Part shown: positions 17,608-26,312 of the stretch, piece by piece
How positions within the stretch are numbered: the first letter of the stretch is position 1
How the letters are laid out: each line of letters begins with the position of its first letter
From: Brevibacillus brevis
GTDB taxonomy: Bacteria > Bacillota > Bacilli > Brevibacillales > Brevibacillaceae
NCBI RefSeq assembly: GCF_031583145.1
Contig: NZ_CP134050.1
Location: 2,803,501-2,867,500, forward strand
Direction: 5' to 3'
DNA: 64,000 nt
Notes under the pieces: model-generated
Databases searched by the model: none
What the model saw: the letters and a program-made list of their open reading frames with translations, nothing else
What the model was told of the DNA's origin: nothing
Translations under genes and position numbers: made by a program

Positions 17608-18543
17608 GTGAAAATGGAGCGCATGATCGCCATCATCATGATGCTTCTGAATCGCCGCAGGATGAGCGCCCAGCAGCTTGCCAGCCACTTCGAGGTCTCT
17701 TTGCGCACGATTTATCGCGATTTGGAAGCAATCAATGCAGCCGGCATCCCGATCGTCGCCTTCCCCGGCTCGAGCGGCGGCTACGAAATCATGGAGAATT
17801 TTACGATCGACCGGCAATACCTTTCGCTAGAGGAGCTGGTAACGGTCATTGCCGCTTTGAAGGGCGTACAGTCCACAGCAGAGGACCAGCAAATCGCGCT
17901 TTTGCTGGAAAAAATCAAGACGCTGGTGCCTGTCAAAGAATCCGAATCGGGTACGCGCACCGCTTATCCGATCGTATACGACTTCAATCCCTGGGGCAGC
18001 ACACAAGAGTCGATGCGAAAGGTAAACCTGCTGCGTGAAGCGGTCGAGCGAAGGCAGCGTGTATCTTTTCTCTACACCAAGCCGCAAGGGGATGCTGGCG
18101 AAAGGACGATCGAGCCGGTCACGCTCGTTTTGAAAGGCTATGTCTGGTACGTCTACGGATATTGTCTGTGGCGGCAGTCGTATCGTTTCTTCCGCCTTTC
18201 GCGCATTGCTGATCTGTGCGCACTCCCGGAGTCTTTCGAGGGGCATGACAATCCGGTGGAAAAACTCACATGGCTGGAAGAATGGGACAGGGCGGATGAA
18301 GTCAGTTTGGTCATGGAGTTTTCCGCCAGCGCCCACGTCCGGGTCCGGGATATGTTTTCCCCGGAGCAAATCGAGCCCATGCAAAACGGCTCTCTTTTGG
18401 TGCGGGCCTCGTTGCCGAACGATGAATGGCTGCACGGGATGCTGCTCAGCTTCGGAGATGCGCTGGCGGTGATAGCACCAGAGTCGATTCGCGACCGAAT
18501 CCGTGAAACGGCAAAAAAGATGCTGTCGCGATATGAAAGCTGA
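17608..18543 (+). CDS. HTH/WYL-domain transcriptional regulator (YafY type)
   Basis: About 311 residues. An N-terminal DeoR-like winged helix (RMIAIIMMLLNRRRMSAQQLASHFEVSLRTIYRDLEAIN) is followed from about residue 140 by a WYL sensor domain (QRVSFLYTK, VLKGYVWYVYGYCLWRQSYRFFRLSRI) and a C-terminal extension. WYL regulators bind ligands through the WYL pocket and often repress a neighbouring stress or redox gene. GTG 17608 sits behind AAAAGGGG; ATG 17614 is an alternative. A perfect palindrome lies just downstream, before a GyrI-like gene, which is probably its target. Confidence 0.85.
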   Translation: MKMERMIAIIMMLLNRRRMSAQQLASHFEVSLRTIYRDLEAINAAGIPIVAFPGSSGGYEIMENFTIDRQYLSLEELVTVIAALKGVQSTAEDQQIALLLEKIKTLVPVKESESGTRTAYPIVYDFNPWGSTQESMRKVNLLREAVERRQRVSFLYTKPQGDAGERTIEPVTLVLKGYVWYVYGYCLWRQSYRFFRLSRIADLCALPESFEGHDNPVEKLTWLEEWDRADEVSLVMEFSASAHVRVRDMFSPEQIEPMQNGSLLVRASLPNDEWLHGMLLSFGDALAVIAPESIRDRIRETAKKMLSRYES

Positions 18544-18549
18544 AGAATG

Positions 18550-18567
18550 TTGACAGATAGCTGTCAA
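18550..18567 (+). promoter_or_regulatory. Perfect dyad, probable WYL-regulator operator
   Basis: TTGACAGATAGCTGTCAA is a perfect 7-4-7 inverted repeat lying between the WYL gene and the GyrI-like gene. A TATACT box follows at 18579-18584; the TTGACA inside the dyad is 23 bp from it, too far for a normal -35. Confidence 0.75.
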
Positions 18568-18622
18568 GGTAGGGGCGTTATACTGTTCCTTGCAACCAAC
18601 TTTTTGGAGGAGCGTGGAACGT

Positions 18623-19102
18623 ATGAAGCCTGTGTTTGTCACAAAGGATGAAATGCACATCGCGGGTATTGGCATCCGCACGAGCAATCGAAAGGGAACA
18701 GAAGCCATCGGAGAGCTGTGGCAGCGATTCTACCGCGAAGGGATCCTGGACCGAATCATCGGGCGACTTCATGAAAATATCGTCTACGGGGTGTACTCTC
18801 GGTACGAGAGCGACGAGAACGGAGAGTACGACCTTTTGATCGGCTCGGAAATCCAGAACGGCTCCGATGTCCCACAAGGGATCACCCTATTGACGATTCC
18901 GGCGGCTACTTACGCTGTTTTCACGAGCAGGCGCGGGCCTGTCGCAGAAGTCGTTCCGGAAGTGTGGGGACAAATTTGGGAGTGGTCGCGAAATAGCGGG
19001 TACAAACGTACGTTTGTCGCAGACTTTGAACGGTACGATATGCGCAGCTCCGGTCCAGATGACGTACAGGTCGAATTGTACATCGCCTGCCAGCCGGATT
19101 GA
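18623..19102 (+). CDS. GyrI-like / AraC effector-binding domain protein
   Basis: 159 residues forming a single GyrI-like small-molecule-binding domain: GIGIRTSNRKGTEAIGELWQRFY at the start, a central GVYSRYESDENGEYDLLIGSE, AATYAVFTSRRGP, and the end FERYDMRSSGPDDVQVELYIA. Such stand-alone domains (YdeE, SbmC/GyrI) bind or detoxify hydrophobic drugs, or inhibit gyrase. The ATG at 18623 lies behind GGAGGA. The perfect palindrome between this gene and the WYL regulator suggests regulator-target pairing. Confidence 0.85.
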   Translation: MKPVFVTKDEMHIAGIGIRTSNRKGTEAIGELWQRFYREGILDRIIGRLHENIVYGVYSRYESDENGEYDLLIGSEIQNGSDVPQGITLLTIPAATYAVFTSRRGPVAEVVPEVWGQIWEWSRNSGYKRTFVADFERYDMRSSGPDDVQVELYIACQPD

Positions 19103-19187
19103 CAGGACACGGGGCTTAGCTCCATCATTTCTTCACAAGTTTCCGGTACGATTGAAAGAATTGCGATGAGAGGTGGCCAAAAAAACG

Positions 19188-19769
19188 ATGGAGTGGATAA
19201 CAAACGTAGAGAGTCTGGCAGAATGGATTCGCTCTTGGGGCGTCCTCGGCATCGCCGGAAGCATCCTCCTGAATGTCGTCATCAGCGTGGCGGGAGTGCT
19301 TCCGTCCATTTTTTTGTCGGGAGCAAATGCGGTAGTCTATGGGCTCTTGGGAGGCTTCTTCGTCTCGCTGACGGGGGAAGTCCTGGGAGCGGCTGTCGCT
19401 TTTCTTTTGTACCGGTATGGATTGCGCAAGTCGAAGGGGCTGCAGAGGCTGGAAAAGTGGCCGTGGATTCACTCCATCAATGGCTCCTCCCGTTTTCGCA
19501 AGGGGTTGGCCATCGTCTTGCTGCGAATGAATCCGTTGATCCCGTCCGGTGTGATTAACCTCGGAGCGGCAGTGACGACGATCTCCTTCTCCGATTTTCT
19601 CTTGGCCACCCTGCTTGGGAAAGTCCCGGCGATGGTTTTCGAGACATTCGTCGGACACGATCTGGTCTATTTGTCGGAAAACAAATTCCGGCTGATCATT
19701 TCCTTGCTGGCAGGCAGTCTGGTCTTCCTGCTGTTTTGGAGAAGGGATAAAAGCCGTTCGCAGAATTGA
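19188..19769 (+). CDS. TVP38/TMEM64 (VTT/DedA-like) membrane protein
   Basis: About 193 residues with 4-5 hydrophobic segments. VTT-domain features: AGVLPSIFLSGANAVVYGLLGGFFVSLTGE (re-entrant loop plus helix), LLRMNPLIPSGVINLGAAVTTIS and FLLATLLGKVPAMVFETFVGHDL. VTT/DedA proteins in bacteria take part in lipid-carrier recycling and envelope homeostasis. ATG 19188 is preferred over GTG 19173, whose ribosome site would overlap it. It precedes a two-component system by 23 bp and could be co-transcribed with it. Confidence 0.82.
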   Translation: MEWITNVESLAEWIRSWGVLGIAGSILLNVVISVAGVLPSIFLSGANAVVYGLLGGFFVSLTGEVLGAAVAFLLYRYGLRKSKGLQRLEKWPWIHSINGSSRFRKGLAIVLLRMNPLIPSGVINLGAAVTTISFSDFLLATLLGKVPAMVFETFVGHDLVYLSENKFRLIISLLAGSLVFLLFWRRDKSRSQN

Positions 19770-19792
19770 AAGCAAAGAAGGAGGCACCGGTC

Positions 19793-20482
19793 ATGTCCAC
19801 GATTCTGCTGGTGGAGGACGAGCCGCAGACGCGGGAAATCTTATCTTCGTATTTGCAAAAGGACGGATACCACGTATGCGAGGCCAAAACCGGCAATGAG
19901 GCATTGGAGCTGGCGACAGCCGTGAAGCCAGCGTGCATCATCCTGGATCTGATGCTTCCGGATTTGGGCGGCGAAGAGGTGTGCAGGGAAATTCGCCGCC
20001 ATTCCCGCGTGCCGATCTTGATGTTGACCGCCAAGAGCGGCGAGTCGGACCGGGTCCATGGCCTCGAGATCGGGGCGGACGACTACCTGGTCAAGCCGTT
20101 TAGCCCGCGGGAGCTGGTGGCACGCGTCCGAGCCGTCATGCGACGGGCTGGGGACTATTTGTCGCTCGCGGACGAAGTGCAGATCGGACAGTTGTCCGTG
20201 TCCATGAGCGAGAAGCGTATCCGCAAGCAAGGAGTCCTGCTCGATGTGACGCCGAATGAGTTCCGGCTGCTCACGACGCTCATCCGCCATCCGGGAAGGA
20301 CGTGGAGCAGGGAAGAGCTGGTGACCGAAGTGCTCGGATACGACTTCGACGGGTACGACAGGACGATCGATACCCATGTAAAAAATTTGCGCCAAAAAAT
20401 CGAGGATGACCCCAAGCACCCGGTGTACATCAAGACCGTGTACGGGTTCGGCTATCGATTGGAAAGTCCGGAGCTGGGCTGA
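19793..20482 (+). CDS. OmpR/PhoB family response regulator
   Basis: 229 residues. REC domain with acidic pocket VEDEPQ, phosphoacceptor Asp in CIILDLMLPDLGG, Thr in LMLTAKS and Lys in YLVKPFSP; then a C-terminal winged helix (LLDVTPNEFRLLTTLIRHPGRTWSREELV, DRTIDTHVKNLRQKI, VYGFGYRLE). AAGGAGG is 8 bases before the ATG. The partner kinase starts 6 bp downstream. Output genes are not apparent, although the preceding VTT membrane protein hints at envelope stress. Confidence 0.94.
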   Translation: MSTILLVEDEPQTREILSSYLQKDGYHVCEAKTGNEALELATAVKPACIILDLMLPDLGGEEVCREIRRHSRVPILMLTAKSGESDRVHGLEIGADDYLVKPFSPRELVARVRAVMRRAGDYLSLADEVQIGQLSVSMSEKRIRKQGVLLDVTPNEFRLLTTLIRHPGRTWSREELVTEVLGYDFDGYDRTIDTHVKNLRQKIEDDPKHPVYIKTVYGFGYRLESPELG

Positions 20483-20488
20483 CGCATC

Positions 20489-21829
20489 ATGAAGAAAATA
20501 TGGATGAAGCTCGCATTGGTGTTGATGGCGGTCGGTGGCATGGCGGTTCTGCTCTCGACCGTGCTTTCCATTTCGGAGATGGACTATCATTTTGGCATGT
20601 ACCAGGAGGAGGTCCGCGGTCAGCACAACCAGGAGCTGTCACAGCTGGCGATTCGAACGTACGGAGAGCGGGACGGTTGGGACGAGCAGGCCCTGCAAAA
20701 ATTGGAGGCGGTCTCGTCCGTACTGGGGTTGCAGGTAGCCCTGTACGATAACCGGCACGAACTGATTCGCGCATGGGGAGCTGGGGCGAGTGAAAGCAGC
20801 ACGGTCGACGAAATACCCCTGTCTCGGGAAGGAACGAGCATCGGCTATCTGGCAGTTGCGCATCATGACCGCAGCCAGTACCAATCCATGGAAGCTCATT
20901 TCCAGCTGGCACATACGACCGCGATGCAGTGGACCATGTTTGCCCTGATGCTGCTGGTAGTCGTCATCAGCGTTTTTTTGGCGAGGACGTTGGTGCGGCC
21001 GATCGTACAGATCAGCGCTGCCGCCGAAAAAGTGGCAAAAGGACGGCTCGATGTCCAGGTGGAGCTTCCTGTGGGACGGGACGAAATTTCTTCACTGGTT
21101 GACACGTTCAACAACCTTGTCCACAGCCTCAGATGCCAGGAAGAACTGCGCAAACGTCTGACCTCCGACATCGCTCACGAGCTGCGCACGCCGCTGAATA
21201 CGCTGCTGGCTCAAGTAGAGGCGATGATCGACGGGGTATGGGCGGCGAGCCCCGAGCATTTGGAGTCTACACGCCGCGAAGTGCTTCGTTTGAGCACGCT
21301 GGTACAAGATTTGGATCAAGTGATTCAGGTGGAGGCAGGAGCCCTGCCAATGAACCGCTCGCAGGTACATCTCAGCCGGCTCGCCGGGGAAGTGATCGAG
21401 GGGATGAGTGCAGCCTTTTCCCGCACTGGCATCCAGGTGGATCCGCAGCTCGGGGCTGACGTATGGGTGTCGGGAGATCGACAAAGGCTGGCCCAGGTGA
21501 TGACCAATCTGCTGCACAACGCCTGCAAGCATACGGATGAGGGAGGGCGGGTCATCGTCAAGGTTTGGCGGGCGGGAAAGACGGCAGCCCTGCAAATCGC
21601 GGATAATGGCGCAGGAATCCCGGGAGAAGACCTTCCGTTCGTCTTTGAGCGCTTTTACCGTGGAGACCGGGCACGAACCCGGGAAAAGGGCGGGACAGGC
21701 CTTGGACTCACCATCGCGAAAGGAATCGTGGAAGCGCATGAGGGTGAGATCACACTGGAAAGTGAAGTGGGGAGAGGGACAACCGTCACCATCACCTTTC
21801 CCGCGGCCGAACCGCCTGACCGTGCCTAA
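20489..21829 (+). CDS. Sensor histidine kinase (BaeS-like)
   Basis: 446 residues. A first membrane helix lies at about 6-30, followed by an extracytoplasmic sensor of about 115 residues and a second helix at about 148-168 (MFALMLLVVVISVFLA). A HAMP domain follows (LVRPIVQISAAAEKVAKGRLDV), then HisKA with the phospho-His in SDIAHELRTPLNTLL, and HATPase (N box NLLHNACKH, DNGAGIP, FERFYRG, GGTGLGLTIAKGI). It forms a two-component system with the regulator 6 bp upstream. Its 3' end overlaps the convergent AraC gene by 4 bp with no visible terminator. Confidence 0.93.
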   Translation: MKKIWMKLALVLMAVGGMAVLLSTVLSISEMDYHFGMYQEEVRGQHNQELSQLAIRTYGERDGWDEQALQKLEAVSSVLGLQVALYDNRHELIRAWGAGASESSTVDEIPLSREGTSIGYLAVAHHDRSQYQSMEAHFQLAHTTAMQWTMFALMLLVVVISVFLARTLVRPIVQISAAAEKVAKGRLDVQVELPVGRDEISSLVDTFNNLVHSLRCQEELRKRLTSDIAHELRTPLNTLLAQVEAMIDGVWAASPEHLESTRREVLRLSTLVQDLDQVIQVEAGALPMNRSQVHLSRLAGEVIEGMSAAFSRTGIQVDPQLGADVWVSGDRQRLAQVMTNLLHNACKHTDEGGRVIVKVWRAGKTAALQIADNGAGIPGEDLPFVFERFYRGDRARTREKGGTGLGLTIAKGIVEAHEGEITLESEVGRGTTVTITFPAAEPPDRA

Positions 21830-22701
21830 GGGAGCCGTCGCCACTTTTTTCGAAATGCAAGCGGGGTCATTTCCACTCGCTGCTTGAACAGGTTGATGAA
21901 GTGGCTCACATTGTCCATTCCCGTCTGGGCTGCGATGGCGGCGATCGTCATGTCCGAGTACATGAGCAGCTCTTTGGCGTACGTAATCCGCTGCAAAATG
22001 ACGTACTCGTTTGGCGTGTAGCCCGTGTACTTTTTCATTTCGCGAAGCAGGTGGTACTTGCTGATGGAGTGCTGGGAAGCGAGTTGGTCCAGGGAGATTT
22101 TTTCCCGAAACCGGCGGTCCAGGTCCCCCATGATCTGCTGGATATGGGCGGGTAAAAAGGCCCCCGCATTCTCCGGCGGATGAGTCGCCATGAGCAGCTC
22201 GGTCAGCAAATCCACGAGATATTTCGAGGAAAGCGGCTCCGTGCGAACGTCTTTGCGGCGATTGATCTCCAGAAGCTGGCGGATGATTCCGGGAATGGGG
22301 CTTCCCTCGTCCAACGTGAGGACGGGCGTGCCGCTTCGAGCGAACTGTTCGTAGTAGCCGCGGCTGCCGCTTCCGTGGAAATGCACCCACACCATTTCCC
22401 ACAGCTCGCGCTTATCGGTTGTGTAGTGCTGGTATTCTTGGCAATCGATGAAGAACAGTTGGCCCGGACGAAGCTCGTATGCGCGGTCTCGATAGCGCAG
22501 GTAGCCTTTTCCCGAGAGCGTAAAGACGATGAGAAACGAATGCAAGTGCTGCCGTTCGGTGAAATACCCGGGCCGCGTGCGAAAATGCCCGATTTCCTGA
22601 ACGTAGTAATAGGTCGATTTGGCCGTCCAGCTCGGGGTCGCGATGATCCGGACAGAATCGTCTGTCCAGTCATGTGCGGCCTTTTCCACGTAGTTTCCCA
22701 T
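21826..22701 (-). CDS. AraC family transcriptional regulator
   Basis: About 291 residues. An N-terminal cupin-like ligand-binding domain (FLIVFTLSGKGYLRYRDRAYELRPGQLFFIDCQEYQHY) is followed by two C-terminal helix-turn-helix motifs (SLDQLASQHSISKYHLLREMKKYTG; MTIAAIAAQTGMDNVSHFINLFKQ). The cupin type usually senses sugars. It is divergent from a sugar isomerase-like gene across about 120 bp carrying a dyad, so it probably controls that gene. I use ATG 22701 behind GGTGGGAG rather than the longer frame. Confidence 0.88.
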   Translation of the reverse strand: MGNYVEKAAHDWTDDSVRIIATPSWTAKSTYYYVQEIGHFRTRPGYFTERQHLHSFLIVFTLSGKGYLRYRDRAYELRPGQLFFIDCQEYQHYTTDKRELWEMVWVHFHGSGSRGYYEQFARSGTPVLTLDEGSPIPGIIRQLLEINRRKDVRTEPLSSKYLVDLLTELLMATHPPENAGAFLPAHIQQIMGDLDRRFREKISLDQLASQHSISKYHLLREMKKYTGYTPNEYVILQRITYAKELLMYSDMTIAAIAAQTGMDNVSHFINLFKQRVEMTPLAFRKKWRRLP

Positions 22702-22762
22702 GATCTCCCACCTTTGAGCAAGATTCTGTGATAAATGAACAACATGCTTGGATGTATCTACC

Positions 22763-22780
22763 ATTGTAAGCGAATACAAT
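22763..22780. promoter_or_regulatory. Dyad in the AraC/isomerase divergent region
   Basis: ATTGTA-N6-TACAAT is a perfect 6-bp inverted repeat. It lies between the divergent starts at 22701 and 22823 and is a candidate AraC-family operator. Confidence 0.45.
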
Positions 22781-22822
22781 GACTGCATAAAGCTTGTATG
22801 TTATACGATGGGGGGATACAAA

Positions 22823-24325
22823 ATGAACATGCAGCAACCTATCAAGCCGGTAAAAAAAGCGAGGATCGGCCTTTATACGATCGGCCTTGCCGCCTATTGG
22901 CAGCAGTTTCCCGGGCTGCGGGAAAGGCTTTTGGAATACGGTCGTTTTTTGAAAAGCAAAATGTCCGAATTCGGTGAGATTCATGATTACGGATTGGTGG
23001 ATTCAGAGGGGGAGGGGAGAAAAGCGGGCGAATGGTTTCAGGAGAGAAACGTCGATCTGATCTTTTGCCACTCCGGGACGTACAGCACGAGCTCGGCCGT
23101 TTTGCCCGTCCATCAAATTTGCAAGGCGCCGGTCGTGGTTCTGAATGTGCAGCCTACTGCAAGGATGAACTACGCAGAGACGACGACAGGCGAATGGCTG
23201 GCGCACTGCGGAGCGTGTCCCGTGCCGGAAATCTCCAACGCATTTGCCCGGGCAGGCATAGCGTTTCGCGTCGTCAATGGGCTGCTGGGTCTGGATTACA
23301 CGCCAGCCATTTCGCTTGCCGATGAAAAGACCCACGACCATCCTGCCGCCAAGCGGTCATGGGCGGCCATCCAGGAGTGGATCCGGGCTGCCTCTGTCCC
23401 CCGTACCTTGCGACATAGCCGCTTCGGCTTTCTCGGGAACACGTACAGCGGGATGCTCGACATGTACAGCGACTTTACCATGATCCAGGCGCAGACGGGG
23501 CTTCATGTAGAGATTCTGGAAATGTGCGATCTGGACCGCCTGTTGCGGGAAGTGACCGACAGCGAGGTGAAGGCAAAGCTTGCGGAAGTGCAGGAGATGT
23601 TCACGATCAGCGAAGACGTGCCAGCCGATCCGATCGCCCGGCGCCCGACCGATGAACAGATGGAGTGGTCCTGCCGGGTCGCAGCGGCACAGGAACGCCT
23701 GGTGAGGGAATACGACCTGGATGCGTTGACCTATTATTACCACGGAGCGCCGGGAAGTACATACGAAAAGCTGCAAAGCGGATTCATCGTGGGCCACTCG
23801 CTGCTGACGGCCCGCGGGATACCTTGCGCTGGCGAGGGGGATCTCAAGACGGCGGTCGCCATGAAAATCTGCGACATATTGGGGACAGGAGGGAGCTTTT
23901 CGGAGATCGTCGTGGTCGATTACGAAGACGAAACGATCCTGCTCGGACACGACGGGCCGTTTCATATCGCCATTTCGGAAGGAAAACCCGTCCTGCGTGG
24001 CATGGGGCTCTACCACGGCAAACAGGGTACCGGTGTATCTGTGGAGGCGAAAGTAAAAACGGGTCCGGTCACGACGCTAAACGTCACCCAGACGGGCGAG
24101 GGCCGATTGAAACTGATCATCAGCGAGGGAGAATCGACGAACGGTACTATCATGAAAATCGGAAATACCCAGACGCCGGTCAAATTCAGGCGGCACCCGG
24201 ACGAGTACATGGAGCAATGGTTCCACGAAGCGCCAACGCACCACTGCGCCATGGCCATCGGGCATCAGGCGAAGCTCTTCCAGAAAGTAGCCGAGCTCAT
24301 GGGACTCGCTCAAGTGACATTGTGA
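22823..24325 (+). CDS. L-fucose/L-arabinose isomerase family protein
   Basis: About 500 residues. It resembles the arabinose/fucose isomerase superfamily: N-terminal ARIGLYTIGLAAYWQQFPGL, a Rossmann-like first half, GHSLLTARGIPCAGEGDLKTAVAMKI, and a C-terminal HHCAMAIGH that could carry metal-ligand His. These enzymes convert aldoses to ketoses with a divalent metal. Members this divergent may use other sugars, so I give no gene symbol. ATG 22823 lies 6 bases after GGGGGA. No kinase or aldolase gene is next to it; control is probably by the divergent AraC protein. Confidence 0.8.
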   Translation: MNMQQPIKPVKKARIGLYTIGLAAYWQQFPGLRERLLEYGRFLKSKMSEFGEIHDYGLVDSEGEGRKAGEWFQERNVDLIFCHSGTYSTSSAVLPVHQICKAPVVVLNVQPTARMNYAETTTGEWLAHCGACPVPEISNAFARAGIAFRVVNGLLGLDYTPAISLADEKTHDHPAAKRSWAAIQEWIRAASVPRTLRHSRFGFLGNTYSGMLDMYSDFTMIQAQTGLHVEILEMCDLDRLLREVTDSEVKAKLAEVQEMFTISEDVPADPIARRPTDEQMEWSCRVAAAQERLVREYDLDALTYYYHGAPGSTYEKLQSGFIVGHSLLTARGIPCAGEGDLKTAVAMKICDILGTGGSFSEIVVVDYEDETILLGHDGPFHIAISEGKPVLRGMGLYHGKQGTGVSVEAKVKTGPVTTLNVTQTGEGRLKLIISEGESTNGTIMKIGNTQTPVKFRRHPDEYMEQWFHEAPTHHCAMAIGHQAKLFQKVAELMGLAQVTL

Positions 24326-24342
24326 ACCGAGCTCGACCAAAG

Positions 24343-24370
24343 AAAACCGCTCCTTATTCAGGGCGGTTTT
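24343..24370. terminator. Bidirectional terminator between convergent genes
   Basis: AAAACCGC (24343-24350) / GCGGTTTT (24363-24370), with A and T runs on either side. The stop codon of the minus-strand gene (24354-24356) lies inside the loop. Confidence 0.85.
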
Positions 24371-24848
24371 CTTGTGTTTGGCCGGTTACGGGAACGTCCA
24401 CATGCTTCGCTTGGACGTAATAGATCCGTCCTGACTCAGAATCATAAAATCCTGCCCGGTAATTGTCCGTGTCAATCAGGTCCCGAAGCAGAGGAGGAAG
24501 ACTGCATCCCCATTGGACAAAATCGAAAGGCAATGGAAATCTGGTGGCATTCGGATTTGGGGTATGCACGTACACCGCGTCCTGGCCTGTATCTTCTTCG
24601 CACAAGCAAATCCACGTTTGATAAGGCTTCGGATAATGTCTCAGCGAATCCAACACGTTGTGATAAAGGCGGAGATGTGCCCGGAAGTGCTCTCTCCGTA
24701 TTTTTGGGCTGTGGTTCCCTAAAGCCCAAATATCCAGATGCTTATGCCAGAAGTCGTACCAGGCGTCTTCTTGGACATTCAGCTGAAAGTGATCTGCAAA
24801 ACTCCTGATGTTTTTGAAATAACGCTTCTTGCCCCGAAACTTTTTCAT
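24354..24848 (-). CDS. Conserved-looking hypothetical protein
   Basis: 164 residues, soluble, rich in aromatic residues and His (WYDFWHKHLDIWALGNHS; YPKPYQTWICLCEE). It begins with a very basic MKKFRGKKRYFKN tail. It has no transmembrane segment, signal peptide or recognised catalytic motif. The ending DSESGRIYYVQAKHVD suggests a mixed alpha/beta fold. It is monocistronic and convergent with the isomerase-like gene, sharing a terminator in which its stop codon is embedded. I do not recognise the family. Confidence 0.7.
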   Translation of the reverse strand: MKKFRGKKRYFKNIRSFADHFQLNVQEDAWYDFWHKHLDIWALGNHSPKIRREHFRAHLRLYHNVLDSLRHYPKPYQTWICLCEEDTGQDAVYVHTPNPNATRFPLPFDFVQWGCSLPPLLRDLIDTDNYRAGFYDSESGRIYYVQAKHVDVPVTGQTQENRPE

Positions 24849-25010
24849 GTTTGCCTCGCCTTCGCAGTTTTTTTAGCGTCAAAAAAGGATGAAACCATGA
24901 ACTTACTTATTCGGTTGCACGTAACTGTTTCCTTCTGATCTGGTGTTCCCGCTGTTTGAAAAGGGGCGTTCTCTCGTGGGAAACACGATTCGGCAATCAA
25001 TGGTTCCCCC

Positions 25011-25034
25011 ATAAAACAAACAAAAACAAAAAAT
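25011..25034 (+). promoter_or_regulatory. A/C-rich direct repeats upstream of the DeoR gene
   Basis: The stretch holds reiterated AAAC/AAAAAC units including ACAAAAACAAAA (25020-25031). The identical 12-mer recurs at 26040-26051 before the sugar-binding protein gene. TATAAT at 25061-25066 is the probable -10 of the regulator. Candidate DeoR-family operator. Confidence 0.5.
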
Positions 25035-25137
25035 AATTCTGCGTACTTGCGGAAAACTGTTATAATCAAAACTATACAAACACTCGCGGTAGTTCACGAA
25101 ATGTCTGCGATCATTATACAAGGGAAAGAGGATGACC

Positions 25138-25899
25138 ATGCTTGTAGCGGAAAGACATGAAAAGATTGTACGTCTGGTCAACGATAGAGGCAGTATCCGT
25201 GTATCGGAGCTCAGCGAAATTTGCCAGGTGACGGAGGAAACCATCCGGCGCGATCTGGACCGGCTGGAAGAGGCGGGACGCTTGCTTCGCAGCCATGGCG
25301 GAGCGGTCAGCATCGCGGATCATCAGCCGGAGATTCCGTACATCGAACGGGAAATCACCCAAATGGAGGAGAAGAAGCGCATCGCGAGAAAGGCGGTTTC
25401 CTATATTGAGCCAAACGACCGCATTATTCTGGATGCGAGCACGACGGCATGGTACATGGCATCGATCATTCCGGATCTTCCCCTGACCGTGCTGACCAAT
25501 TCCATCAAGGTGGCGATGGAGCTGAGCAACAAGGAAAAAGTCGAGGTCATTTCGACCGGCGGCAAGCTTGCACCGCGTTCCCTTTCGTTTTTGGGACCTA
25601 GCGCGGAAAGGTCGCTGGACCAGTATCACGTCGACAAAGTGTTTCTCTCCTGTAAAGGCATTCACCTGGAGCGCGGCATCAGCGAGTCCAATGAGATGCA
25701 AGCGCTGGTCAAGAAAAAGATGATCGGGATTTCCGACAAAGTCTATCTGCTCGCGGATACCAGCAAGTTTGGCGTGCAGGCCTTTACGTATTTCGCTCAG
25801 CTCGGGCAGATGGACGAAATCATTACCGATAGCGAGATTGAGGCTGTTCAGATGCGGCAGCTGGAGGAAAAAGGTGTCGTCGTGACGATTGCCCCATAG
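25138..25899 (+). CDS. DeoR/GlpR family transcriptional regulator
   Basis: About 253 residues. N-terminal DeoR helix-turn-helix (RHEKIVRLVNDRGSIRVSELSEICQVTEETIRRDLDRLEEAG, HGGAV) and a C-terminal sugar-phosphate-sensing DeoRC domain (DASTTAWYMAS, LTNSIKVAMEL, GGKLAPRSLSFLGP, LADTSKFG). DeoR repressors respond to phosphorylated sugars. The start is ATG 25138, 6 bases after AGAGG. It is followed by a terminator and a 413-bp gap before a sugar-binding lipoprotein gene that shares its upstream A/C-rich motif. Confidence 0.9.
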   Translation: MLVAERHEKIVRLVNDRGSIRVSELSEICQVTEETIRRDLDRLEEAGRLLRSHGGAVSIADHQPEIPYIEREITQMEEKKRIARKAVSYIEPNDRIILDASTTAWYMASIIPDLPLTVLTNSIKVAMELSNKEKVEVISTGGKLAPRSLSFLGPSAERSLDQYHVDKVFLSCKGIHLERGISESNEMQALVKKKMIGISDKVYLLADTSKFGVQAFTYFAQLGQMDEIITDSEIEAVQMRQLEEKGVVVTIAP

Positions 25900-25910
25900 A
25901 ACAGAAGCAA

Positions 25911-25941
25911 AAGGTGTACGGTTCAGGTACACCTTGTTTTT
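25911..25941 (+). terminator. Terminator of the DeoR gene
   Basis: AAGGTGTAC (25911-25919) pairs with GTACACCTT (25927-25935), followed by GTTTTTC. Confidence 0.88.
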
Positions 25942-26312
25942 CTATTCTTTTCCGCAACATTCGCATTTTTTGTGTGCGAAAAGAAAATCAGAAATAGTCA
26001 ACGAGTGAATTCTGTGATAACATAAATAATAAAATAAAAACAAAAACAAAACAAAGTTTGAATTCCTTTATGGTTAGTCCGAGCCATCCTTATCAGGAGT
26101 GTCGTAAATCACCGCCAGCTCATCCGACGAGGACATCCTTCCCATAAGAAACAAAACGTGCGGGCACGACAGCGGACGAAATCAAAAATGCTGCTGTATG
26201 GATATGAGAGCGCTTACTTTCCGGCTCTCACAGCTGCATGCAAGATCCGATACTCGGCAGTCCTCGAGACTGTTTAGTATACATAAAAGCGAGATAAGGG
26301 GAGGAGCACAAA
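25942..26312 (+). other. Intergenic region upstream of the sugar-binding lipoprotein
   Basis: This stretch has no credible gene. It contains an A-rich segment (26029-26056) with the ACAAAAACAAAA 12-mer shared with the DeoR promoter, and a TATACA box around 26278 that may be the -10 of the lipoprotein gene. Nothing else is recognised. Confidence 0.5.
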
